Assembly (NCBI GenBank): GCA_040954595.2
Contig: CM082576.2
Span: forward strand, 10,850,001 to 10,914,000
Source: Balanoglossus misakiensis
Taxonomy: Eukaryota; Hemichordata
Direction: 5' to 3'
Length of the DNA: 64,000 bases
The notes below the pieces were generated by a model that worked only from the letters and a program-made list of their open reading frames with translations, did no database searches and had not been told where the DNA came from. Shown here piece after piece: positions 24,712 to 36,262 of the stretch; the stretch's first letter is position 1, and each line of letters starts with the position of its first letter. Made by a program: the position numbers and the translations under genes.

Positions 24712-26971
24712 TTCTTCCCCGAAGTTGGCCAAAACGGACTTCTCTATAGACAATAGCATTTCCCCACCATCATGGGCTGATCCGCACCGCCGGTGAAGGC
24801 TTAGCTAGATTGGCCGTTGGAGGGTGCCTGTCGGAATGAACACGCATGTCCAGCGATTGTGTGCAGGTTCAGATTTCCCGATGTACCCCTACATATTGCA
24901 AATAGCATGAGACTTCTGTTTCTGCTATATTTAGGCTTTTACTATATATCGTGCACCATGGTTGCATTGCCCAGGCAGTTTGTACAGAAAATGACAGTGA
25001 TTGAACACATCCCAATAAAAGGAGACATTTGCCTGTGATTAGAACGATAAAATCCGGCAAATCCGCTTTTATCGTTTTGTATCAATACTAAGTCCGTCCA
25101 CGTAATGAAGAAGCCAATCCTTCAGTTGGCTATCTGGCCCATCATTAAAAGAGTATTACCATACACTCGGCCGATAAAGATTCGACGTCCTCCTAGAAAC
25201 AATCAATTTAATGCTCACGAAGGAATCTCAAAAATTCTCTATCACGATTCTGAATCTCAATCACACCCTACATTTGTCTTTCCTTGAGTGGCTGCCCGGT
25301 ATAACATCGGGATGGGGTGGAAAGTAGGTCACACTGATAACGTCAAAAATGTCGTGTTCAAGACAAGCGGTGAGTTTGTTTTGGAGATGCACAAAAATGC
25401 TTTGGTTTTTACATGAAAGGCTAGGCGGCATTGAGCGCGAATGATGTGTACACGGTGGACTTGACATGTTTATACACATACACTGAAGTTTACTAATATA
25501 CCATGGGTTCAGTTTCTGCTGTGTCGGTAATCAGTAGTCGCTCCAAGTTATAGAAATACGTTTCTGTCAATCTTAAAATCAAAAGATGTCGTAATAATAT
25601 TGGAATATGAATTTTGCGTATACCAAGTACGTCAACGGAAGACTGAGACGCAATTGATATTATTTTTGTAATATTCCTCGCCATTCCCGTAAACGAAATT
25701 TAATTTATTTGGAAAAATGTTGCATCTTGGGTAAAATCTACCAAAATATGTCAGATTCATGCACCTGTGCCTGTTGTACATATAACGCACACTGTTACAC
25801 CTAAACTACAACTAGAAGCTCTTCATTGATAGGCTCGTAGGTCGGCTATTGTGCAGCTCTCTCGTTCAGCCATGAAATATTGCCAGATGTTCTGAGGGTA
25901 TCGTTTTCGGGGTCGGGTCACCAACTAACAGACACCATGCGTGATTACTGAGGTCACGGCAACCGCCTGAAGGCATCCTTAAAAAATATTATGGCTAGAC
26001 TAGACTGTAGTCTGGAAGAGCGCAGACTGTGTAACATCTACTCGACAAAGCTGCGAAAGAGGCACCCGTGAATAACAGCGCTGGGGTGTCAAATATATAA
26101 CAGCGTACCTCCAAAGCTGTCAAGATTTACAGTTATTTGCAGAAGCACCTTGAGTCTCCCATTTACGGAATATAAATAGTGGGATGGTGTAACGGAATAC
26201 AATTAGCGCGTGGTGTAATAGGTAACAACAGACGCAGTAGCCAACAACGCCCATTCACGAGAACAACCGGTATTGAAAAAAGTGCCCGTCGTAAATAGAC
26301 ACAGCTGAATTAGTATTCTGAGCGCAGAGATTCCTTGTATACCACAGACAGTACCGGCATTGTCTATGACGAAACCATGTGCAGTAAACAACTGACCCAA
26401 AAGGTCAGAACAGGATCATCTTGGTGCACAAAATGCCATAATTTTCAAACGACTTCTCGGAACCACTTATTTATGGCCCGTCATGAGACGATGGCCACAG
26501 CTATACACTTCCACATTTTTCCATCAAGTCCCCTGCACGGAAAGGTCGCCATGGTTCGTTGCGCACGTAATTCAAGAAATAAAGAACGATACACACACTT
26601 CACTGCGTGAAAAAAGAACGTTCGTAATAACACGGAATTAAATGGCGCACGGTGCTTCTGGCGTCGTGTATGTGTACTAAGGCCCTACATTATATCCGCG
26701 AGGATCGATATCTGTGAACTGAGTATGGCCGTCCAGTCACCTTCGCTTTTAGCGTCCGGGTGGTGGAATTAGCGCGTCACTGATAAATAAAGCCAATTTT
26801 CACCTGCCATTGAAATCACCAGGGCCGTCTTAATATCAATCCGAAGGATTTCTTGGCGAATACAATTCACAAAAGGGTAAATCTACAAAAGCATATTGGC
26901 ACGACGGTCGCCGAGTTGAAGGGCGCGGCGATCGTGGGAAATATACGGTCAAATATAAAATGAACACTTAC

Positions 26972-27717
26972 TCTCCTACCCATCGTCCATTCTCTGCAAC
27001 GTGGCGAATCTTGCCGGTATCATCCGGGGATGGCCTTCGATCTCCCGGTAGCTTCTTTGGACTGCCCGTCTTCTCGGGACTCTGTTTTCTGCCTGGACTT
27101 TGGGTCGAAGGCGAAGCGTCTCCATTACTTTCCTCATAGCCGTTCCGAGAAGTCGATGTTGTTGCTGCTGTTGCTGTTGCAGTAGCTGACGCTGATTTGA
27201 TTTTGAAGGGTGCATCCGACAGGTCGAGTTTTTGTATTTCTGCCTCGAGGTTCGGCGTTTTCGGGGTGGACGCCCTTGGGCTGCGGGGCGGCAGACGATC
27301 GAAGTCTGCAAACCGACTGGCTGCTGGCCCCGGGGATGATAGCGCGGGGCTGTACGTGTAACGGGGGCTGAGTGGGGAGTTGGGCCCGCCGGGACTGGTG
27401 ATCCTCCCCGGAGTACTGTAACTGGACGTTGAACTCAAGTAACTCCGGGGCGTGCCAGCGCTGTACATGGAACTACAGTAAGAATCGCGGGAGTGGTTGC
27501 AAGTACACGGTCCGACGGAGTCGTAGCTCGACCAAGAAGAGCTGGAGTTGATTGAACTGTACGAAGAAGATGAAGGCGACCGACCTCGCTTGTAGTCCTT
27601 TCCCAGACCAGTCCGGCCATCGAGTCCTCCCTCTCCTCCAGAACGGCTGCCAATTCTATAACTGGACCGCGACGAGTAGTCCGAACTTCGGGGGGAATAC
27701 AGCGAACTTGAATACAT
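26972..27717 (-). CDS. Unknown Ser/Pro-rich gene, first coding exon
   Basis: Encodes residues 1-248 and two bases of codon 249. The ATG at 27717 is the first Met after an in-frame stop 12 codons upstream and has G at -3. The peptide opens MYSSSLYSPRSSDYSSRSSY, continues Ser/Tyr/Pro-rich to about residue 135, has LEAEIQKLDLSD at about 157-168, a Thr/Ala/Ser run at about 177-190, and repeated SP sites (ASPSTQSPGRKQSPEKTGSP, 201-220). The donor is GGAGA then GTAAGT, a full consensus. Many proline-directed kinase sites suggest a regulated scaffold or cytoskeletal protein, but that is inference. An acceptor-like ctttcag lies 20 nt before the ATG, so an upstream exon is possible. Confidence 0.88.
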
Positions 27718-30289
27718 GACCCCGTTTGGCGGTTTACTGAAAGTTCCAGCTCATGAAGTTGGCAATTATTCCGGTCGAGTCAGCTCCCTGGATATGCGCG
27801 TGGGCAATGGACTTGTCGGGGTTCCCGAGCACACAGCTTATGTCGTGTCACGCGGCGCTTCGTATCTCTTCCCCACTGAAGAGCTTCCTTCTTCGATCTA
27901 TCACGCCCTCCACCGAATACTTATTTTGAAGTTCTCTCGTGGGTGACGTACGTGTATCGGCTTTGTTGCCATATCAATGATAATGGCGAGGCGAAAGACA
28001 CATATTGTTCAGGGTGTCCATTGATGTCTATACAAAGGGGATTTCGCTTCAGATTATACAAGTGGGTCAAAACGATTGATAGAACAGGTTGGCCATTGAC
28101 TGCTGCTTATACGTAGCGCCCTCCATAGACACAACTGTCTCCGCTCCAGTATTCAAATGTGCATCTGGAAACATAGACACCGGTAGCACATGTCACAGGA
28201 ACGACATCAATAGTTAACAAGCCATTGTGACGATCGACATACTTTGGCAACCAAAGAGTTGTGAAGTCGCACCTGGAGGACACTTTGCGTGTAATAGGTT
28301 TGGGGATCAGCTTTATACCCGACAGCAAGGTTGGCAGATTGCAGTCTCGCACAAGCATATGTTTACCGACGTTAACCACGGAATACACGTCAACAGATAA
28401 TACTCACACTCAGAAATGTTGATGAAAGAATACACCAGAATGGTCAATTTTAACTAAGTGTGTGATTTACTTCTTTTGATGATAGTTCGGTGAAAAAATA
28501 CAATTCAGCAAAGTAGTGACTGAAAATTCCATTCTGTAGAAATGGCAGGGTGCAACATTCTGAGGACAGTCAATCATTTATTCAAAATAATACGCGACAG
28601 AATAAAAGAATAATGCCCAAAATCTCTCTGTTGGCCAAATCACAAACCACACAATATTAAAACACACTACAAACCGATAATGAAATAATAGTCACTTGTG
28701 CGGTGATAAAGACAGAAAAAATCGTGATAAATTATTAGCCTTTAACGTTTGACCATTTTCAGTATTTTTATTTCGCGCATCAACTGCACTTTCTTGTTTT
28801 GCAACAATGAACTACCAGCTTTTCTACTGGTCAACATAATTGGTATATGCTATTGTTGACAAATGAATTCAAGTCCGGATTTGCGTCATGCTTTAGGGAT
28901 TCGGACAAGAAACTGCAGGTGATACGCAAAACATAAAAGCTCCCAAAATTGATAAATTTTAAGGTTTCGTAGTCTCGTCAAGATTTGGGAAACCTTCAAG
29001 TCATTTACCGTTGTTCTGTTGCATGTGGAGGGTTTTTAGAGGCATTGGGACATTTCCTATGTTAATTGACCCACGTGTAGTTTTTTTAAACGGACAGTCA
29101 GGAGACCCATGTTTAGGGATTTTTCAGTGAAATAATTGGTCCATCGGGCGGCACCGTATACATGTACCTGTCTGTGGGACTACCCCGTGTGACTAAAATC
29201 CCGATCATGTTGAAATTTATCATTACTTATGCCGCTTTTCCAAACCATTCACTAAATGTACATTATATTGTGATTTCTTCATGTTTTCTCCATTTTATGG
29301 TGACTTACCATACGTAGTTACCTCGGTATGCTGATAAGACCGTGACATCTATCGGTATGTGCTCGATGGACTAGACAGTCATCCACACCAAAACGTCACT
29401 GTGCAGTATTTTCAATAATTTCCATCGTCTCCGTCAATTTGGATGCTGGTCATCGTCTCAGTTCTTGCACAGTAAATTAATCGGTTGGCCTTGTTTGTTT
29501 GTTAATTAAACTCTCCAACGTTAGTTGGCACAAATTCAGCGATTTATGAAATTTTAGCAGACAAAACAATACCAGAGCTATATTGACCAATGAACCCGAA
29601 TGGCAAATTACAACAATCGAAAAGAAATAGCTGTACGTAGGAGTGTATACAAAAAAAGTGTGTGAAGCTATACCTAATTTGCTTCTCCCTATCATAGTCT
29701 TGGAATGGTGTCTTAAAATCAAGGTGGCTGAATGACACGGGGGTCGTTTATTAGTCAGTGATTCCTCGTCCACGGACAAACCGATATTAGAGAGGCGCCC
29801 TCATCGGCGTCAAGCTTATAAACACTCGGCGCAGCCCCAATGTAAATAACGTTACAGTGCGGTCTAATGTATTTCCCCGCCCATTCTACCTTTTAATGTG
29901 TCTGAAGATGAGACTGAAAACATTGATAAAAGTGTTAACCCCAGAATGCTGCATTCACAAAGACCTTGGAGAGGAGACCTTGGTCTTGAACTATCACAAG
30001 TATAGAAAAGAGACACGTGAGAGAAGATGCTTTGACGTCAAAGTCAAATGTCATGGATTTTCGGTACACGTTTACTAACATTACCTGACAACGTTCAGAG
30101 TACCTCGATCAAGTAGAGAACCGCGATGCTTAAAAACACAACGGGTTTAGATCTAGAGATTGAGCTGGGCTTGCATTGTATAGTGTGATACGTATATTTC
30201 TATACACTCCTTGATGATTTCTGAGAATTGGAATCACATTTCCGTACTAAATGTTCGGCTTTTGATCTGCGGAGAGACAAAATTTCTGT
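27718..30289. other. Intergenic DNA and probable 5' flank of the unknown gene
   Basis: About 2.6 kb between the globin poly(A) signal and the start codon of the next minus-strand gene. The first 250 bp beside the start codon (27718-27970) is CpG-containing and could be the promoter or 5' UTR, but I see no TATA box. One TGACGTCA palindrome lies at 30033-30040. No gene is supported in the rest. Confidence 0.5.
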
Positions 30290-30295
30290 TTATTC
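30290..30295 (-). terminator. Likely globin poly(A) signal (AATAAA)
   Basis: The plus strand reads tttatt, so the minus-strand transcript has AATAAA about 740 nt after the globin stop codon. It is the first canonical hexamer I find downstream of the stop, which implies a 3' UTR of roughly 0.75 kb (about 30270-31032). Confidence 0.45.
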
Positions 30296-31032
30296 AAACG
30301 TCCCAGCAACCAACTGTGAGCAGTATTAGAAGATACCGAATTTCCCTTTTCACGTTTTTTTTTTCATGTCGGTGAAAGCTCTCGCCTCCGGGGGACATGG
30401 CCACGCCGCGAGATCCTCTCATACAACCACGGGTATGCCGGGCCTTTGCATGATAATTGCAGCAAAGGCTCCGAAACCAAAGGAAGGGACGCGTATTTTT
30501 TGTTCCTGCGGACTTTGAATTCTGTGTTCCTGCAGCGATGGATGCTTAATGCCTTGGGGACTTCGAAAACGCAGCGTCTGGTTAACCTAAATCCCCCGAC
30601 CCTAAACCTCCCAACAATTTGTGAACGTAGCATCCTTTACTAGTTTCTATGTAAATATTATGGCTCAAATCCACTGCAAGCTGGGTAAGAAAGTCGGGTG
30701 AGAAAGAAGTAACGTTGTGAATGTCTTCATCTTCGTCGTCCATAGCGCGTGGTTAATTCACCCAAGAAGAAAAATGACAAAACATTCAAATGAGGTATAA
30801 AACAAATTATGTGCCTCCAAGAAAAAAAAGATGGAGTTTCTAGAGTACATCATCTCCATCCACTCACAGTCACAAGATGGCTTCGTAAATATTGGCGATA
30901 TCGGTTACGACCTATTTGCATAATTTGTAAGTCTCGGGAGAGACTCCGAGCACGAGCGATCGTCCGCACGGAGGTGGGCGGTCAGTCTCTGAAGTTCCAA
31001 CAAAAATTGTTTCCACTCTGTGACGCGGGCTC

Positions 31033-31173
31033 TCATCCCGAGCTTTCTCGTAGACCCTGAACAAATTCTTCGATTATAAAGTCGATTATCAGTCCGTATA
31101 TCTCGGCTATCTTCTCCGTGTACCTGTGCTCGAGGAGATCTTCAACGGAATGTAAGAAGGGTTCTCTGATGTC
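31033..31173 (-). CDS. Globin X-like, exon 3 (helices G-H and stop)
   Basis: Encodes residues 138-183 and the stop TGA (31035-31033). The acceptor is cccctcgaacag before GAC at 31173, phase 0, matching the end of exon 2. The peptide opens DIREPFLHSVEDLLEHRYTE (rest of helix G and the GH turn), followed by helix H, KIAEIYGLIIDFIIEEFVQG, and the short tail LRESSG. The exon begins at G7.0, the conserved position of the second globin intron. The protein ends right after helix H, as in a normal single-domain globin. Confidence 0.92.
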   Translation of the reverse strand, partial: DIREPFLHSVEDLLEHRYTEKIAEIYGLIIDFIIEEFVQGLRESSG

Positions 31174-31729
31174 CTGTTCGAGGGGAGAGAGACAGCAAAG
31201 AATGAAACGGGGTCATTAAGTGTTCATCACATTTCTTATCATTAATTCTTCGTAAGGAGACTATCAACCTGGCACGTCCATTTCTTGCAAAATGCCGATT
31301 TCTTAACCCTATATTAATACAGATATATTTATCTAATATTAATAAGACTATGACTATGATCTATACTATCTCAGTAATCTCTCCACTGCCAACACTCATA
31401 GCCCTAGCCACATCTCGAAAATATGGACGTTTCTGCATGGGTTCCACAACACTACAATCACGCATATATATCTTTAGGAATATTCCACAGCGAGAGTATT
31501 TCAAAGGAAACTTGGCCTCAATAGATGTATGTGACTGCATTGACCTTGGTGAGTGCAAATGTCACCCCTTTAGGCCTAATCACCCCTGCTACCTCTCGTC
31601 AACGTAATGATCCGTGATGCAATTAATTCTCTTCGCGAGAGAAAATAATGAACGACAGCGATATCGCCTCGCTCGTTCCGTCGTCGCGTTAGTAACGAGC
31701 CATAAAACCAGGACACAGATTCGACTCAC
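31174..31729 (-). other. Globin intron 2 (556 bp, position G7.0)
   Basis: Donor GTGAGT at 31729, acceptor cgaacag at 31174, phase 0. Nothing else in it is recognised. Confidence 0.9.
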
Positions 31730-31955
31730 CGAAATGAACTCTGGTTTGACGCCGTACTTGGCGTGCTTGCGCCCTCTTTTGGTCAGTAAATTGATAACCT
31801 GGTCCACGTCATCGAGACCACTGATAGCTTCGTCAAAAACGTTCATGAGCATTCCGCAGTGCGTCTCGAAACTGAGACTGTTCCTAAGTTTTTCTTCGGA
31901 CATGTCCTTAAATTCAATAAACAGATCCTGGTACTCCGGGTGTTGCTTGTATAGC
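31730..31955 (-). CDS. Globin X-like, exon 2 (helices B end to G start; heme pocket)
   Basis: Encodes the last base of Arg62 and residues 63-137. The acceptor is gtcgttgtcaacag before G at 31955 (AG+G gives Arg). The donor is TTCATTTCG then GTGAGT. Visible landmarks are KQHPEYQDLFIEFKDM (C helix with Pro68, CD1 Phe74 and CD4 Phe77), ETHCGMLMNVFDEAIS (helix E with distal His94), GLDDVDQVINLLTKRG and RKHAKYGVKPEFIS (helix F with proximal His126, then FG and the start of G). Every residue needed to hold heme is present, so this is not a degenerate copy. Confidence 0.95.
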
Positions 31956-33204
31956 CTGTTGACAACGACGAAAAAATATGTCGAAGATTAGAAATCTTGT
32001 GGTACGAAGCAACCATTTAAAAATTCCCAAGTGTTTATACCAACTCGAAATTCTAGAGCACAGCATCGGTGGAGATGTAAAATCGCTATCAAACTTGACT
32101 TGGCATGCGTACGTGTCGAATATATATGTAGGTTAAACTTTTTACCCTTTTACATTTATTTTTTTAATTTACAGTGAAATTTATTGGTAAAATTTATTGC
32201 GCCTATCACGCAATGAAAACGAATAAGAATACGCCGACCTAGCTGCGTAAATAACTCTCAAACCGTGACCTCCAGTGACCCCATCTCCCGACATCATCGA
32301 AGCGACGGTTTCATCATATGCAATCGCCGGGGCCCATCCTGCACATGTACATCTCGGCCACACTTAATTTTTATTGCCATCTTTTTAATATGCTTCGTAA
32401 GTACGCCAGGCGTAGTATACTACGTTGGCGATACTTTTCATTTTTATTGGAATATCTTCTTTCTATAGCACTCTCGCCATATTTGATAACACACGGCCAC
32501 CGTTTAAAGACATCATCTGGTAATCACTCGATATTTGTGCGTGTGTTATCTTAGCAACATCAAAAGCAACGAGCAAAGGTGATCCGCGATGCGAGATAAA
32601 AATCGTTAATGACACTTGTACCGATATTGACTATTTCAACCGCCCCCAAAGTGGGGAATTTCATTCGCTGTTTTCCCTTCTTCATACAAAATTGGTCGAT
32701 ATTGTTTGGCATTAATGGGGTTATTTTGAAAAGTTATGGAATTGTGGTGGCATATTTGAGCGCGGTGCGGTGTCGCACAGATAGCATTGTAAAGACACGG
32801 TAATAGACCGCGTTCATTTCAATAAAACATGACTGGCGCGCTTGTCTTTCGTGTCACGTACACCCGGTGACTTCGCGCTGTTTTGGTAATTAATGGCTCG
32901 AAGATGCGGCCGTTCCCATGGCTACACGCACGCTCAACAGCCGCCTTATTACAGGTAAAAGCGTGTCCTCAAACTTGACAGGGCGCTTATGAGAATGACT
33001 GTACATCAACTGAGGTCATCTCCTACCAAATTTCCTGCAGGTTTTTTTTCTAGCTCTGCGGGGCTTCTGCTGTCGGCAAACAAATGAATTTATGAAATGA
33101 TTCCGTGCAACCTTAATACCGCGACTGTATCAAATTCTCCATTTTACTTTCGCTTTATTTGCCGTCACTGCGCTGAGTCGGACCGGAAATCGAGTAATCG
33201 CGAG

Positions 33205-33502
33205 AGATAAAAGATTTATCACGCGGACAATTTTGCAGATTTTCAATAACACGATGGTGCATTATCATTACTTTCTGTCAGTGCGGGTTTAATGGGGAAA
33301 ATGGCCTCCGGGAATGAACACGTGAATCTCCAACATTTCTGCACCCACGGAAGAGCCTTCATCTTGCTAAATTCAGGGCAGTCCCTATATAGCCGTCGTC
33401 AATATCTGCGGGGCTTACAGGATGCTGTCATTTCTCCGCAAGGATGATACTTGCAGTGCAACATCAGCCGGGAGACACTATTATTCTTGATCTGATAGAT
33501 AA
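33205..33502. promoter_or_regulatory. Cluster of GATA-type sites in globin intron 1
   Basis: AGATAA at 33205-33210 is followed immediately by TTATCA at 33216-33221 in the opposite orientation. TGATAG and AGATAA overlap at 33493-33502, and another TTATCA lies near 33264. All lie 1.2-1.6 kb upstream of exon 2. GATA factors control vertebrate erythroid globins, but whether that applies to this globin is unknown. Short motifs like these also occur by chance, so this is a candidate enhancer only. Confidence 0.25.
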
Positions 33503-36243
33503 GAAAAGATCGTATAGTATGTGCGTCACGTGATCTTGGGCTCATTTCTCTCGTGAATAACACCAAAAAACTCCCAATTTAAATATTATTTAAAGCGGGG
33601 CATTGTAATTCGACCAATTATTCCTTTTGGGGCCGTTTCCATAACGATACCAATTATGTTACTTTCACTGATTCAGGTATGGTCGTCCTTGACAAAAAAA
33701 AAACGCGCTCATTTGAATGTTCTCGTAGTATTGTGGCGACGCAATTTTATCACGAGGTCTCAATACAAGTGAAGGCTGTGATTGGCTAGGCTATATACTC
33801 TAATACATGTACATAGAATGTATAATTACACAGGTGACTCCGGATTCTCCGAAATCGGGGTCATTTTGGCTGTTTGATCTGGTCACTATGGTTACGACGA
33901 ACTCGTTTGCAAATTGGTTCAGTAAATTTTCGGAAGGCACGACACGCCGTTGAGACCGACTAGCACCGCCATTTATCCCTTGGAAGATGGAATAGGCCAA
34001 GTTCTTATTTTAGATATACATGTAGTGACAGTTAGCCATTGCATTTCCATTAATGTGTTATCACGAGTACAAAATGGCGGAATGTTGCAATCCTTCGCTC
34101 GTCCACTGCCGCTGGTCGCTAAGGACACATAGTTTGTTTTCGGGTTCAGTTAGCCCACCGATCAAATCATCTTGTTTTGGTAGCTATAACGTCTTCCCCT
34201 GGTGTATTGTTTATTCTTGACACGTTCCTTGACATTTCTGACAGCCACAGATCTAGAATTTGCGTAATCATGCAAATCATAACCAATTGTCAAAGTGTTA
34301 AACGTCTGTTCGTGTACGGTTGTATAGTTGAATGTGTTCATCGCACGCAAAAACATTTCTATACGTATAGAACTATCTGGTAGTGTTCATCCGTAAATCT
34401 TACAAGTCTATAGGCTTAGTTTCTGCATGGAGTATGAGAATTGAAATTTCATCGGGCGAACCATTAAGTGCTTTATAAAAATCATGGAATTGTAATAAAA
34501 ACATCAAATCGATAATATAAATCGCTGACGATCTCCTAAACCCAGATTTCGGTGAAGTCTGATTTCTCAGAATTTGTACAGTCAATTCTACAAAGTAGAC
34601 TAGTCCTCAGGATGTATATGCTGTACTGTATAGAATCGACAACTCATTAGAAATCTGTCAGAATGTACGGTTTAAAATAACTTAGGCTGTGCAAGAAACA
34701 ATGGCGCTCCGTTAATATATTTTTAAAATAACGGTTGCCTTCTTTCTGCCGACATCTGTTTTGATATTGTAGCAGGGCAGGCGATTGTCTATCTACGGTC
34801 GACGCCGGAACGTCTATCGTATGTCTGTCGGTAGAAATTGGCAAAAAAAATCCCAAAAGAATTCCATCAAAAGCACAAATTAAATTTACAGAATCCAATA
34901 CTGTAACGCCAGGGAAATTGAACAGAATTCTGTTGCCAAGCCGAATTCAGAACACCCTCTCAAATTCATGCACCGTCGTCAATGAACTCATCCGAGATTG
35001 CTGCCTTACAGGTTCACCGAGGGTGAAATCTTGCGAATTTTCTAATTAAGTCTGGAAGAATAATCGTTCCGGTGCAGTCTTGAGAGATTTAGTCGCTTTG
35101 TCGGAGAATGTGTGCAAAGGAAAATTTCATTTATTTCTTTGTGAGGGTGATAACCCGATTCGCAGTGAAACGGTTGACCCGGAACAGGATTTTTTTCAAC
35201 CCCTGTACGTCTACCGACCACTGGGCACTTTCGTTTTACGTTTTAATCCCTTGTCCGGGTTTTGGTTCTTTAAGTTTTCGATTTGAACATGCATAGATTT
35301 TTTTCATCGCGTTACTTGTTCGCCAATCCTATCGGCGAATCTTCTTCAGACTTTGACTATACCGTGAAATTTATCTTTTAATGCGGATAAAAAAAGCCTT
35401 TCAATATTAACTTTTAAAAAAGCAATACTTATTGCAAAACCAGAAAGATGCAGTGCCAATATTAAAGCCGCGAAGCGTTGTTGTTTAGCAATGCGGATGA
35501 AAAACGCTTTGATAAATGCATATGTCGACCCAACTTAGCGATTTCATCAATGTTTGTTCCATCATTAACGTTATCATTCAAACGGAAACTTGCAAATGCG
35601 CTGGTCTAATTCTCCGCATCCTTTTAACACAGTACGTTAGTATACAATGTCTGATGACAGATTAATCGAGACTGTCTTAAGGGGCCGGCGCGGATGCTCG
35701 ACCGCCGACAACTACGTCACGGCACATTCCACGGGGCAATGACAGCCCGGTGTACCGGCAACCGCATCAAAGGCGGAAATTCAAGGTAATCGATAGGGGA
35801 ATAAACTTTTCCCGGTCACAGGTACCAAACCGACTGTGGGCTTACCCCGGAGGAAACCGCATTCATCATCCAACATCTGACGTCATCGCGTAATGGATTC
35901 CATCGCATCAACGATTATCGAATGGCCATCCATCTACCCTATCCCCGACTAGAATAATCTATCTGCGCGATCCGTTGTTATTAATCTGCCTCGCCATACC
36001 AGACCTCATTCAAATATCAACCCGTAGCATTTCACTCTCGTCCATCAGTTATCATCGCTAGACTCGTCTATCGCCCTGGGGACTGTCTGCATTTTATGGC
36101 AATCGACGACCATTTCACCACTGACTGTCGTTTCTAGTGTTTTTATTTGTTTTTATAGGACATTTTATTGCAATGATATAGATGACCAGTAATATGTACA
36201 TGTGTGTGCAAGTGTGTGTATGTATACGTGTACATGTAACTAT

Positions 36244-36262
36244 CTATATATATATATATATA
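36244..36262. repeat. (TA)n dinucleotide run
   Basis: Short TA run preceded by TG-rich sequence (36199-36235). Intronic simple sequence in globin intron 1. Confidence 0.85.

Larger units (their letters stand above)
9579..26971 (-). other. Intron 1 of the unknown gene (about 17.4 kb)
   Basis: Donor GTAAGT at 26971, acceptor aaagaaaag at 9579, phase 2. I found no recognisable coding exon, RNA gene or transposon ORF in it. It carries mono-, tri- and tetranucleotide repeats (annotated separately) and a perfect hairpin at 15075-15093. Because the flanking exons join in phase, no extra coding exon is required, although an alternative exon cannot be excluded. Confidence 0.7.
3650..27717 (-). other. 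Gene locus: four-exon gene for a 449-residue Ser/Pro-rich protein of unknown function
   Basis: The coding exons run 27717-26972, 9578-9357, 5272-5153 and 3911-3650. All three joins have GT-AG borders and the same phase: GA+T, CG+C and AG+A rebuild Asp249, Arg323 and Arg363. Residues 1 to about 235 are disordered, with many Ser-Pro/Thr-Pro sites, a Thr/Ala run and a short acidic helix (LEAEIQKLDLSD, about 157-168). Residues of about 238-449 look folded and beta-rich. There is no signal peptide or membrane segment, so a cytoplasmic or nuclear location is inferred. I do not recognise the folded domain and assign no function. The gene follows the globin on the same strand and may have unseen 5' UTR exons. 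Confidence 0.8.

Noticed and set aside
30364-30633. 89-codon minus-strand frame in the globin 3' flank
   Set aside because: It falls in the likely 3' UTR, has a basic Arg-rich translation with no recognised domain, and lacks splice borders.
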